From contig CAJWNO010000004.1 in NCBI GenBank assembly GCA_913044115.1, forward strand, positions 1 to 40,857: a stretch of 40,857 nt of DNA, in the 5' to 3' direction. The translations under genes and the position numbers were made by a program. The notes below the pieces were generated by a model, which searched no databases, was not told the DNA's origin, and worked only from the letters and a program-made list of their open reading frames with translations. Of the stretch, positions 25,368-33,476 are shown one piece after another (within the stretch, counting starts at the first letter, position 1; every line of letters begins with the position of its first letter). The stretch is from an uncultured Gammaproteobacteria bacterium (GTDB taxonomy: Bacteria; Pseudomonadota; Gammaproteobacteria; Magnimaribacterales; TMED112).

Positions 25368-25430
25368 CGAAGACTTAGATGTCTGAAACTATCTATGAAG
25401 GAAATTAAGCCTAAGCACCTTCAGTCTTCG
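25368..25430 (-). promoter_or_regulatory. Structured rplJ mRNA leader (candidate L10-type autoregulatory leader, three-way junction)
   Basis: On the minus strand, CGAAGACT (25423-25430) pairs with AGTCTTCG (25368-25375). It encloses GAAGG/CCTTC (25418-25422 with 25397-25401) and TAGAT/ATCTA (25391-25395 with 25376-25380), leaving one unpaired junction base. Confidence 0.65.
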
Positions 25431-25435
25431 ATGTC

Positions 25436-26119
25436 TCAAAATTGAGAAACGTCAATTCTATACCCTGGACCCATAGTTGTCGAGAGGTAAATGTCTTTAA
25501 TATAGATTCCTTTTGATGAGGCTGGTTTTAATCTTTTTATTTCAGCCATAAAGGAATGTAAATTTTCGGTTAGTTTTGCTTTATCCATTGATGAATTAGC
25601 AATGGTTCCTTGTACTATACCTTCTTTTTCTGTTTTGAACCTCACCTGTCCATGCTTTACATCTTTCACTGCTTTTTCAATATTTTCTGTGACTGTTCCT
25701 GATTTTGGATTTGGCATCAACCCTTTTGGCCCAAGAACTTTGGCAAGCTTACTTACAACTTTCATCATTGATGGAGTTGTAACAGCAACATCAAAATCAA
25801 TATTTCCATCTTTATACTTTTCTAAAAGATCGTCGGTACCAATAAAATCAGCTCCAGCACTTTTTGCCTCTGTTGCTTTATCACCATCAACAAAAGCAAC
25901 AACTTTCACATCTTTTCCCAATGAATGAGGCAAAGTTAGAGAGCCTCTAACGTTCTGGTCTGATTTTTTTGGATCAATACCCAAACTTACAGCAACGTCA
26001 ACGGACTCAACAAACTTTCTTTTCGGCTGATTGGTGAGCATTTCAACTGCTTCATCAACTGACAAAGACTTCTCTAAATCTATTTGAGGTAATTCTTTTT
26101 TGTATTTTGTTTCTTTCAT
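25436..26119 (-). CDS. rplA: 50S ribosomal protein L1
   Basis: KRKFVESVDVAVSLGIDPKKSDQNVRGSLTLPHSLGKDVKVVAF; VLGPKGLMPNPKSGTVTENIEKAV. Confidence 0.99.
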   Translation of the reverse strand: MKETKYKKELPQIDLEKSLSVDEAVEMLTNQPKRKFVESVDVAVSLGIDPKKSDQNVRGSLTLPHSLGKDVKVVAFVDGDKATEAKSAGADFIGTDDLLEKYKDGNIDFDVAVTTPSMMKVVSKLAKVLGPKGLMPNPKSGTVTENIEKAVKDVKHGQVRFKTEKEGIVQGTIANSSMDKAKLTENLHSFMAEIKRLKPASSKGIYIKDIYLSTTMGPGYRIDVSQF

Positions 26120-26547
26120 TATTCTTTGATCTCTATTCCCATGCTTCTAGCTGTGCCTGAAATAATCTTTATAGCGGCGTCTATATCATTTGCGTTCAGG
26201 TCATCCATTTTCATTTCAGCAATTTCTTGAACTTTTGATACTGGAATTTTTGCAACCTTAGCTCTGTTTGGTTCACCACTTCCTGAATCTATGCCTGCTG
26301 CTTTCTTTAATAAAACTGCAGCTGGAGGTGATTTTGTTATAAAAGTAAATGTTCTATCTTCAAATACAGTTATTTCAACTGGGACCTTTAGCCCTTTCTC
26401 CATTTCCTTTGTTTTATCATTAAAGGCATTACAAAAATCCATAATATTTAAACCATGTTGGCCTAATGCTGGGCCAACCGGTGGACTTGGATTTGCCCCG
26501 CCTGCTGGAACTTGCAGTTTAATTATTGTCATTATCTCTTTAGCCAT
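26119..26547 (-). CDS. rplK: 50S ribosomal protein L11
   Basis: [39 protein letters not shown]. Confidence 0.99.
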   Translation of the reverse strand: MAKEIMTIIKLQVPAGGANPSPPVGPALGQHGLNIMDFCNAFNDKTKEMEKGLKVPVEITVFEDRTFTFITKSPPAAVLLKKAAGIDSGSGEPNRAKVAKIPVSKVQEIAEMKMDDLNANDIDAAIKIISGTARSMGIEIKE

Positions 26548-26548
26548 A

Positions 26549-27076
26549 TTAATTCTTCTCTACTTGGGAAAAATTTAGTTCGACTGGTGTAGATTTCCCA
26601 AAAATACTAACCGAAACTCTAATAAGATTTTTCTCATAGTCAACCTCTTCTACTATTCCATTAAAATCATTGAAAGGTCCATCGTTAATTCTTACAGTTT
26701 CTCCTGATTCAAAAACAGTCTTGAAAACAGGCTGTTCTGTTGTCTCTTCGACTCTATTTGTGATTCTGCTTAATTCTCTCTCAGACAATGGTAATGGCTT
26801 ATTTTTTGAACCGCCCAGAAAACCCATAACATTTGGTGTCTTGCGAACAAGATGCCAAGTATCATCATTCATTTCCATTTGAACCAACATATAGCCTGGA
26901 AAGAATTTTCTTTCCATTTGTTTTTTTTGGCCTTTTTTGAGCTCTGTTACTTGTTCAGTCGGTATCATTATTTCTCCAAACATTTTTGAAAGACCAGACA
27001 TGTCTATTCTTTCTTCCAATGCTGCTTTGACTTTTTTTTCACAGTTTGAAAAAGCTTGTATTACGTAATATTCCAT
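26549..27076 (-). CDS. nusG: Transcription termination/antitermination protein NusG
   Basis: [79 protein letters not shown]. Confidence 0.98.
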   Translation of the reverse strand: MEYYVIQAFSNCEKKVKAALEERIDMSGLSKMFGEIMIPTEQVTELKKGQKKQMERKFFPGYMLVQMEMNDDTWHLVRKTPNVMGFLGGSKNKPLPLSERELSRITNRVEETTEQPVFKTVFESGETVRINDGPFNDFNGIVEEVDYEKNLIRVSVSIFGKSTPVELNFSQVEKN

Positions 27077-27080
27077 TAAA

Positions 27081-27428
27081 TTAACCTAATATGAATCTTG
27101 ATAAGAACGATAGGAACGAATCAAGTCCCCAGAAAACAAGGGCTAATATCAAAATCATCACTAAAACCATTATTGTCATTTGAGTAGTCTCGCCTCTGCT
27201 AGGCCAAACAACTTTAGCAATCTCAGATCTTGAGTCTGAAATTAGTTTAACTGCATTCTTGCCAAATTGTGTTTGACCAAGAATTCCCAATGAAAGTGCA
27301 AGTAATCCAAAAAGTATCAGGACCCTATAAAGCAAGCCAAGATCTTCAAGGTAAGTAAATAAAATGACTGCAGAAAACCCTGCAGTCAGTGATACTAACC
27401 ATAAAATGTTGTTTAGCGTGCTATTCAT
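27081..27428 (-). CDS. secE: Preprotein translocase subunit SecE (three-TM form)
   Basis: 115 aa; SEIAKVVWPSRGETTQMTIMVLVMILILALVFWGLD; upstream of nusG. Confidence 0.97.
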   Translation of the reverse strand: MNSTLNNILWLVSLTAGFSAVILFTYLEDLGLLYRVLILFGLLALSLGILGQTQFGKNAVKLISDSRSEIAKVVWPSRGETTQMTIMVLVMILILALVFWGLDSFLSFLSRFILG

Positions 27429-27435
27429 AATAAAC

Positions 27436-27511
27436 TGGCAGGCCCGGAGGGAATCGAACCCACAACCTGCGGTTTTGGAGACCGCCGCTCTGCCAATTGA
27501 GCTACAGGCCT
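27436..27511 (-). tRNA. tRNA-Trp (CCA)
   Basis: 76-nt cloverleaf AGGCCTGTAGCTCAATTGGCAGAGCGGCGGTCTCCAAAACCGC...GGGTTCGATTCCCTCCGGGCCTGCCA; anticodon CCA; encoded 3' CCA. Confidence 0.97.
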
Positions 27512-27555
27512 TTGCGATCTCCTAAGTATATAACCTTATGTGTCTTAATAAAATA

Positions 27556-28743
27556 TTAAGAAACGATCTTAAGTACTATACCAGCTCCAACAGTTCTTCC
27601 ACCTTCACGAACTGCGAAACTTAAACCTTCTTCCATAGCAATAGGAGCTATAAGTTCACAATTTAACTCATCTACAGTATCGCCAGGCATAACCATTTCA
27701 ACTCCATCAGGCAGATTAACTTCACCAGTTACATCTGTTGTTCTGAAATAGAACTGCGGTCTATAACCTTTAAAGAATGGTGTATGTCTTCCACCTTCTT
27801 CTTTACTTAATACTGTAATTTTTGCAGTAAATTTAGTATGTGGTGTAACAGAACCTGGTACAGCAAGAACTTGTCCTCTTTCTACTTGGTCTCTTTCAAC
27901 ACCTCTAATTAATACTCCACAGTTTTCACCTGCTCTACCTTCATCGAGTGTTTTTCTAAACATCTCAACACCAGTACATGTTGTTTTTGAAGTTTCTTTA
28001 ATACCAACAATTTCTAGTTCATCACCGGTTCTAACGATACCTCTTTCAACTCTTCCAGTTACAACAGTACCTCTACCAGTAATTGTGAAAACATCTTCGA
28101 TAGGCATTAAGAATTGCTTATCAACTGGTCTTTCAGGTTGTGGAAAGTAAGAATCTAAAGATTTTACTAATTCAACAACACTCTCGACGTATTTAGCATC
28201 ACCTTCTAGAGCTTTCAGTGCACTTCCTCTAATGATAGGTGTATCATCACCTGGGAAATCATACTTATCTAACAACTCTCTTACTTCCATCTCGACAAGC
28301 TCTAATAGCTCTTCATCGTCAACCATGTCAGCTTTGTTTAGATAAACAACAATATTTGGTACACCAACTTGCTTAGCAAGAAGGATGTGTTCTCTTGTTT
28401 GAGGCATAGGACCATCAGCAGCACTCACAACTAATATTGCTCCATCCATTTGTGCAGCACCTGTAATCATGTTTTTTACATAGTCTGCGTGACCTGGACA
28501 GTCTACGTGTGCATAATGCCTATCATTACTGCTGTACTCAACGTGAGATGTAGCAATTGTAATGCCTCTTTCTTTTTCTTCAGGAGCGTTGTCGATACCG
28601 TCGAATGCTACCGCTTCGCCACCAAATGTATCTGCACAAACCTTAGTCAATGCAGCTGTTAACGTTGTCTTACCATGGTCGACGTGTCCAATTGTTCCCA
28701 CGTTGATGTGTGGTAAGCTTCTATCAAATTTTTCTCTAGCCAT
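27556..28743 (-). CDS. tuf: Elongation factor Tu
   Basis: 395 aa; [76 protein letters not shown]. Confidence 0.99.
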   Translation of the reverse strand: MAREKFDRSLPHINVGTIGHVDHGKTTLTAALTKVCADTFGGEAVAFDGIDNAPEEKERGITIATSHVEYSSNDRHYAHVDCPGHADYVKNMITGAAQMDGAILVVSAADGPMPQTREHILLAKQVGVPNIVVYLNKADMVDDEELLELVEMEVRELLDKYDFPGDDTPIIRGSALKALEGDAKYVESVVELVKSLDSYFPQPERPVDKQFLMPIEDVFTITGRGTVVTGRVERGIVRTGDELEIVGIKETSKTTCTGVEMFRKTLDEGRAGENCGVLIRGVERDQVERGQVLAVPGSVTPHTKFTAKITVLSKEEGGRHTPFFKGYRPQFYFRTTDVTGEVNLPDGVEMVMPGDTVDELNCELIAPIAMEEGLSFAVREGGRTVGAGIVLKIVS

Positions 28744-28759
28744 ATTTCCCTCTTTTGTT

Positions 28760-28835
<76 letters not shown>

Positions 28836-28839
28836 GCAT

Positions 28840-28868
28840 ATCATATACCCTAAAACGTAAAGCTTCAA
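28840..28868 (-). promoter_or_regulatory. Predicted internal promoter for tRNA-Thr/tuf (TTGAAG-17-TATGAT)
   Basis: On the minus strand, TTGAAG (28863-28868), 17-nt spacer, TATGAT (28840-28845), ending 4 nt before the tRNA-Thr 5' end. Confidence 0.5.
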
Positions 28869-28900
28869 CCATTATATACCTTTATTAAATGGGGTAAAAA

Positions 28901-28985
<85 letters not shown>

Positions 28986-28997
28986 AAGTAGGAAAAG

Positions 28998-29027
28998 ATA
29001 TTATCAACTTAGAATTTTTTTAGTCAA
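28998..29027 (-). promoter_or_regulatory. Predicted promoter upstream of tRNA-Tyr (TTGACT-18-TAATAT), head of the supercluster
   Basis: On the minus strand, TTGACT (29022-29027), 18-nt spacer, TAATAT (28998-29003); start predicted a few nt before the tRNA. Confidence 0.6.
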
Positions 29028-29045
29028 TACATATATAATTCAACT

Positions 29046-29597
29046 ATGAAACATTTTGTTAATGGTAGAGATTTATTGGGTGTCTACCCTGAAAATACAG
29101 ATGAAATAATCCTAGGTGCAGGATGTTTTTGGGGGGTTGAAAGAGTTTTTTGGCAATTGGAAGGCATATGGGTTACCTATGCTTCATATTGTGGTGGCAA
29201 TAGACCTAATCCTAATTATGACCAAGTATGTACTGGTGTAACGGGCCACGCAGAAACAGTTAACATCATTTTTGAAAAAGATAAGATTAATCTGGAAGAA
29301 ATACTAAGGGTTTTTTGGGAATGTCACGATCCAACCCAAGGCATGAGACAAGGTAATGATATTGGTAGTCAATACAGGTCTGCAATTTTCTGCAAAGATA
29401 CACATCAATTTGAAATTGCATCAGAATCAAAAGAAAAATACCAATCAATTTTGAACGAATCAAATTTTTCGACAATTACTACAGAAATAGCAATACAAAA
29501 TACAAGCTATGCTGCCGAAGATTACCACCAACAATATCTTGCAAAGAATCCGAGCGGTTATTGTGGCATCAAAGGAACTGGATGCGCATATAAATAA
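29046..29597 (+). CDS. msrA: Peptide-methionine (S)-S-oxide reductase MsrA
   Basis: 183 aa; EIILGAGCFWGVERVFWQL catalytic motif; TGVTGHAETVNIIF; WECHDPTQGMRQGNDIGSQYRSAIF. Confidence 0.95.
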   Translation: MKHFVNGRDLLGVYPENTDEIILGAGCFWGVERVFWQLEGIWVTYASYCGGNRPNPNYDQVCTGVTGHAETVNIIFEKDKINLEEILRVFWECHDPTQGMRQGNDIGSQYRSAIFCKDTHQFEIASESKEKYQSILNESNFSTITTEIAIQNTSYAAEDYHQQYLAKNPSGYCGIKGTGCAYK

Positions 29598-29622
29598 AAA
29601 AGGAGGCTAATGCCTCCTTTTT
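29597..29622. terminator. Rho-independent terminator, possibly bidirectional
   Basis: Perfect stem AAAAAGGAGGC (29597-29607), TAAT loop, GCCTCCTTTTT (29612-29622), between convergent msrA and the minus-strand 29643-30371 CDS. Confidence 0.85.
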
Positions 29623-29642
29623 AAAAATGTTAAAGCTCAATA

Positions 29643-30371
29643 TTAGTCAGGGTTATATTCTTTTAATAAATAAGCCATATGAGATCTTAAAAAAGTTCTA
29701 TGTTCAGAGACATTAGAGTTGTATTCTGCAAACTCAGATGTAGTTGCATAGTTATCTAAGAAACTTAATGCTTGTTGAGGTGATGCAAAAGTACACCAAA
29801 CACTATGAGTAATACCATTTCCATTGTTACCCAAAATATGCTGTTGCACACCACAAGCATCTGCATTCCAATCGTATTTCTCTGTACTTTTTGATAACTC
29901 TTTCCAAAGTGGTAGAAACTTAACTGGATTAGATACATTCAAATCCCAATTAACAGTAACAAGCTCTGAGCCAGCTTCATCAGAAACATTTGCAGCAATG
30001 TGTCTTGTCATAGTTGCCATAGTTAATTCTGCGCCCAGCCTATTCATTGCATCTCTGAACATTAAGCCTGATTTTGATGTTGAAAAAACATTTCCTGCTG
30101 CAGCATACTCATCTGCATTTTTATAGTAGTAAGAAATTTGGTGCGTGGCTTCATTCCATCCTTGATGTTGTAATGCATATAAATCAACTTCAAGATTCAT
30201 TGCTTTAACTTCAGGCGAGTTCATGTACTTATCAAAAGCAGCAAAACATTTTTCTCCGTGATCACATTTAAATGCATAATGAGCCTGATACTTTGAAAAA
30301 TTTGCAGGCAATTCATCTGCAAAAAGTCCAAACATAAATAACGATAAAATTAGTAAAGATATTTTTTTCAT
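29643..30371 (-). CDS. Secreted protein of unknown function with two tandem domains
   Basis: 242 aa; N-terminal signal peptide MKKISLLILSLFMFGLFADE; the two halves share a beta-alpha-beta-beta-alpha-like pattern (see findings). Confidence 0.8.
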   Translation of the reverse strand: MKKISLLILSLFMFGLFADELPANFSKYQAHYAFKCDHGEKCFAAFDKYMNSPEVKAMNLEVDLYALQHQGWNEATHQISYYYKNADEYAAAGNVFSTSKSGLMFRDAMNRLGAELTMATMTRHIAANVSDEAGSELVTVNWDLNVSNPVKFLPLWKELSKSTEKYDWNADACGVQQHILGNNGNGITHSVWCTFASPQQALSFLDNYATTSEFAEYNSNVSEHRTFLRSHMAYLLKEYNPD

Positions 30372-30494
30372 AAAGGTTTCCGAATATGTGTTTAAAAAAT
30401 TTATATTAGCAACGAACCTCTCTTATTTGAAGAGTGCGCTGAAATAAAATTAATCTTTAAAGAATATTTGAATTAATGTAGAATCATCATCCAA

Positions 30495-30570
30495 GCCACC
30501 TTAGCTCAGCTGGTAGAGCAACTGATTTGTAATCAGTAGGTCGTCAGTTCGACTCTGACAGGTGGCTCCA
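30495..30570 (+). tRNA. tRNA-Thr (UGU)
   Basis: 76-nt cloverleaf GCCACCTTAGCTCAGCTGGTAGAGCAACTGATTTGTAATCAGTAGGTCGTCAGTTCGACTCTGACAGGTGGCTCCA; anticodon TGT. Confidence 0.97.
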
Positions 30571-30581
30571 TTTCCTAAAGA

Positions 30582-30749
30582 TTAAACTATGTGATTTTCT
30601 CGAGATCGAGCAGCTGTATGAACAATGCCGCTTTTTGTCTTGTATGGTTTAGCTTTGATACCTTTTGTGCCTTCTTTAATGAACAAGAATAGACACATTG
30701 AAATTATTGAAAGACATCCTAGAAAGCCTACTATTATGTATTGAACCAT
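30582..30749 (-). CDS. Small single-pass membrane protein, unknown function
   Basis: Not in ORF track (<60 aa). 55 aa: MVQYIIVGFLGCLSIISMCLFLFIKEGTKGIKAKPYKTKSGIVHTAARSRENHIV; N-terminal hydrophobic segment, basic tail; TATAAT 6 nt upstream of the ATG. Confidence 0.55.
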   Translation of the reverse strand: MVQYIIVGFLGCLSIISMCLFLFIKEGTKGIKAKPYKTKSGIVHTAARSRENHIV

Positions 30750-30800
30750 ATTTTTATTATACAGTAATTACGATTGTAATAAATTGTCAATTTAAGCTTT

Positions 30801-31529
30801 ATGCAAAGAAAAGATTTAAAAATTCTTCTTTTACAGATAAGAGATGATGCAAATGTTAGAAAAGAGGAGCTTGAAAGCTTTGCTAAATATAGTGAATTAG
30901 ACTTAGATCAATTCGAAGTGCTCAATGTTTTTGATAAGCCTAAATTTAATAGCGAAGAATTAAATGGTTTTGATGCACTTTATGTTGGTGGTGCCAGTGA
31001 AGCTAATGTGCTCGAGCCTAAAAAGTACGAATTTGTAAATGACTGTATCAGACTAATTAAATATGCTGGTGATAACAGTATTCCAACTTTTGCTTCTTGT
31101 TTTGGCTTTCAATTGGCCGTTTTGGCATTCGGCGGAACAATTCTAAGCAAAGATAGTGATTATGAAATGGGTAGCATACCCATAAGACTAACCAACCTTG
31201 CAGAAATTGATCCGGTTTTCAAGGGGACCAAAGATAATTTCAACGCACTCTCAATTCATAGGCAGTATGCTATTGAACTGCCTTCCAATTTAGATCTCTT
31301 AGCTTATACAGATCAATGTTTGCATAGTTTTAAACTGAGAAATAAACCTTTGTGGGCTTTTCAGTTTCATCCTGAAGTAGATAGGGCAACTGTCTTTAAG
31401 AGATTAGCAATATACAAAGAAGAGTACACAAATAGTGAGGATGAATTTCAAAGTGTACTGGATTCATTGGTTGAAACACCTGAATCTCATAACCTTATGC
31501 TGAATTTTGTTAACAGAGTTTTGCTTTAA
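30801..31529 (+). CDS. Class I glutamine amidotransferase-like protein (GMP synthase GATase-domain type)
   Basis: 242 aa; nucleophile region FASCFGFQLAVLAFGG; WAFQFHPEVDR catalytic His-Glu motif. Confidence 0.85.
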   Translation: MQRKDLKILLLQIRDDANVRKEELESFAKYSELDLDQFEVLNVFDKPKFNSEELNGFDALYVGGASEANVLEPKKYEFVNDCIRLIKYAGDNSIPTFASCFGFQLAVLAFGGTILSKDSDYEMGSIPIRLTNLAEIDPVFKGTKDNFNALSIHRQYAIELPSNLDLLAYTDQCLHSFKLRNKPLWAFQFHPEVDRATVFKRLAIYKEEYTNSEDEFQSVLDSLVETPESHNLMLNFVNRVLL

Positions 31530-32833
31530 ATTTTCTCAGGATAATCCAAAACGAGATAAGTGAGTGCTTTCACCCCCTCATCTAAAGCTGAATCATCAAC
31601 ATAAAAGTATGGTGAGTGATTACCAGCAACATTTGTCCTTTCACCAAAATTAGCTGATTGGCCTTCACCTGGTTTGTTAATACCTAACCAAAAATATAGG
31701 CCGGGAATTTCTTGAGAAAAGTAAGAAAAATCTTCTGCTCCTGTCACAGGTGTATTTGATTCATAAAATTTACCTGGTGATGCTTGCTTTAAAGAATCAC
31801 TCATTTTTTCTACTAGTTCTGGATTATTAACAGTAACTGGATAGAAACCGCCAACATCAAATTCCACTTTAATTTCTGTGCCGGTGCCTAGTGCAACACC
31901 TTCGGCTATCTGTTCTATTTCATCGTAAATTTCTTTTCTGAGAACTGGGTCAAATGTCCTAATTGTGCCCATTATCATCGATTCTTCTGGAATAATATTA
32001 TTTCTTGTGCCTGCTTCTACAAGGCCGACAGAAAGTACCGCAGGATTATTGATGATATTAATTCTTCTACTAACAATTGTATTTAGAGATTCAATAAGTT
32101 GCGCAGTTGCCATGATTGGATCAATACCTGACCAAGGAGTAGAGCCATGAGTCTGAACACCTTTAACTGTAATTCTATATGCTGATGCAGCTGCCATTGC
32201 TGGACCAGATTTAACTGATAAAACACCATTTGGAATATTAGTAACATGCAATCCAAATATTACTTCAGGGTCATATCTTTCAAATATTCCCTCTTGCAAC
32301 ATCATTTTTGCACCACCTCCCTCATCTTCAGGAGGACCTTCTTCTGCTGGCTGAAAAATAAGCATTACATTCCCTTTTAATTCCGCTTTGTTCTTTGCAA
32401 GAAATTCTGCAACACCCATCAAGATGGCAACGTGAGCATCATGACCACATGCGTGCATCACTCCTACATCATTGCCTAGATATTGAGTTCTGACTTTTGA
32501 GGCAAAAGGAAGTCCAGTTTTCTCTTCAACTGGCAAAGCATCCATATCAGCTCTTAGTGCAATGGTTGGCCCAGGCTTACCTCCCTCAATAAGACCAACT
32601 ACTCCAGTGTATGCAATCCCTGACTCAACTTTTATTCCGAGACTCTCAAGGTGAACTTTAACTTTATTAGATGTTCGAAATTCTCTATTGCCAAGTTCTG
32701 GATATTGATGAATATCATGCCTCCATTCAATAACCTTAGGCATTAGTGTTTCAAGCTCTTCATCAAGTGATGCTTTCAAATCAGCTTGAGAGTAGAAAGT
32801 TATAGCAACCAGAATTAATAAGAATTTTTTCAT
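31526..32833 (-). CDS. M20-family amidohydrolase/aminoacylase with signal peptide
   Basis: 435 aa; signal MKKFLLILVAITFYSQA; RHDIHQYPELGNREFRTS; ALRADMDALPVEE; HACGHDAHVAILMG; FQPAEEGP; GAEDFSYF. Confidence 0.93.
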   Translation of the reverse strand: MKKFLLILVAITFYSQADLKASLDEELETLMPKVIEWRHDIHQYPELGNREFRTSNKVKVHLESLGIKVESGIAYTGVVGLIEGGKPGPTIALRADMDALPVEEKTGLPFASKVRTQYLGNDVGVMHACGHDAHVAILMGVAEFLAKNKAELKGNVMLIFQPAEEGPPEDEGGGAKMMLQEGIFERYDPEVIFGLHVTNIPNGVLSVKSGPAMAAASAYRITVKGVQTHGSTPWSGIDPIMATAQLIESLNTIVSRRINIINNPAVLSVGLVEAGTRNNIIPEESMIMGTIRTFDPVLRKEIYDEIEQIAEGVALGTGTEIKVEFDVGGFYPVTVNNPELVEKMSDSLKQASPGKFYESNTPVTGAEDFSYFSQEIPGLYFWLGINKPGEGQSANFGERTNVAGNHSPYFYVDDSALDEGVKALTYLVLDYPEKI

Positions 32834-32870
32834 ATCTAAACTATAATACTTGCTTAAATGAACTTCAAAG

Positions 32871-33065
32871 ATGGTTACATTAATAGAACAACATAAAAGA
32901 CCAAACCCTCAAACTGGAGAACCGTTTGAACAAGGTTTCACTGATGAAAATGGGAGAGTATTCTTTTCATATGTGAACAAGATTGGCAATGATGGTTGGT
33001 ACTTAGAGGAGTGGAAGAAGGACATGCAGTCTTATTTAGAAAAAAAATCTAGGATTGAACAATGA
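32871..33065 (+). CDS. Small protein of unknown function (64 aa)
   Basis: Complete ORF with a 4-nt ATGA overlap onto the VOC gene; MVTLIEQHKRPNPQTGEPFEQGFTDENGRVFFSYVNKIGNDGWYLEEWKKDMQSYLEKKSRIEQ. Confidence 0.65.
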   Translation: MVTLIEQHKRPNPQTGEPFEQGFTDENGRVFFSYVNKIGNDGWYLEEWKKDMQSYLEKKSRIEQ

Positions 33066-33472
33066 GTCTGAGACCATTTCATCTTGCTATACCTGTTAGT
33101 TCAATTGATCAAGCAAAAGATTTCTATGGGGATAAGCTTGGGTTCGAACAAGGGAGATCAGATGACCATTGGGTTGATTATAATTTTTTTGGACATCAAT
33201 TAGTTTGTCATATTGGAGATTCAGTTACAGCCTCCAATGAGGTTGATGGAAAAGATGTACCAATTCCACATTTTGGTATCGTGCTTGAATGGAATCAGTT
33301 TGATATATTTGCCAATAACCTGAAAGAGCAGGCCATAAAATTCATAATAGAACCGTACCTTAGATTTGAAGGATTGCCAGGAGAACAGAAAACAATGTTT
33401 TTTAAGGATCCTTTTGGTAATGCACTAGAATTCAAATCATTTAGAAACGATAACGAAATTTTTAACAAGTAA
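33062..33472 (+). CDS. VOC/glyoxalase-like superfamily protein
   Basis: 136 aa; FHLAIPVSSIDQAKDFYGDKLGFEQGRSDDHWVDYNFFGHQLVCH ... PGEQKTMFFKDPFGNALEFKSF. Confidence 0.9.
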   Translation: MSLRPFHLAIPVSSIDQAKDFYGDKLGFEQGRSDDHWVDYNFFGHQLVCHIGDSVTASNEVDGKDVPIPHFGIVLEWNQFDIFANNLKEQAIKFIIEPYLRFEGLPGEQKTMFFKDPFGNALEFKSFRNDNEIFNK

Positions 33473-33476
33473 TAAT

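Noticed and set aside
30582-30590. Terminator directly after tRNA-Thr(UGU)
   Set aside because: No GC-rich hairpin followed by a T-run was seen downstream of the tRNA; left uncalled.
32842-32896. 12-codon upstream ORF (MNFKDGYINRTT) after a TATAAT, overlapping the start of the 64-aa ORF
   Set aside because: Short and expected by chance in AT-rich sequence; no conservation data.
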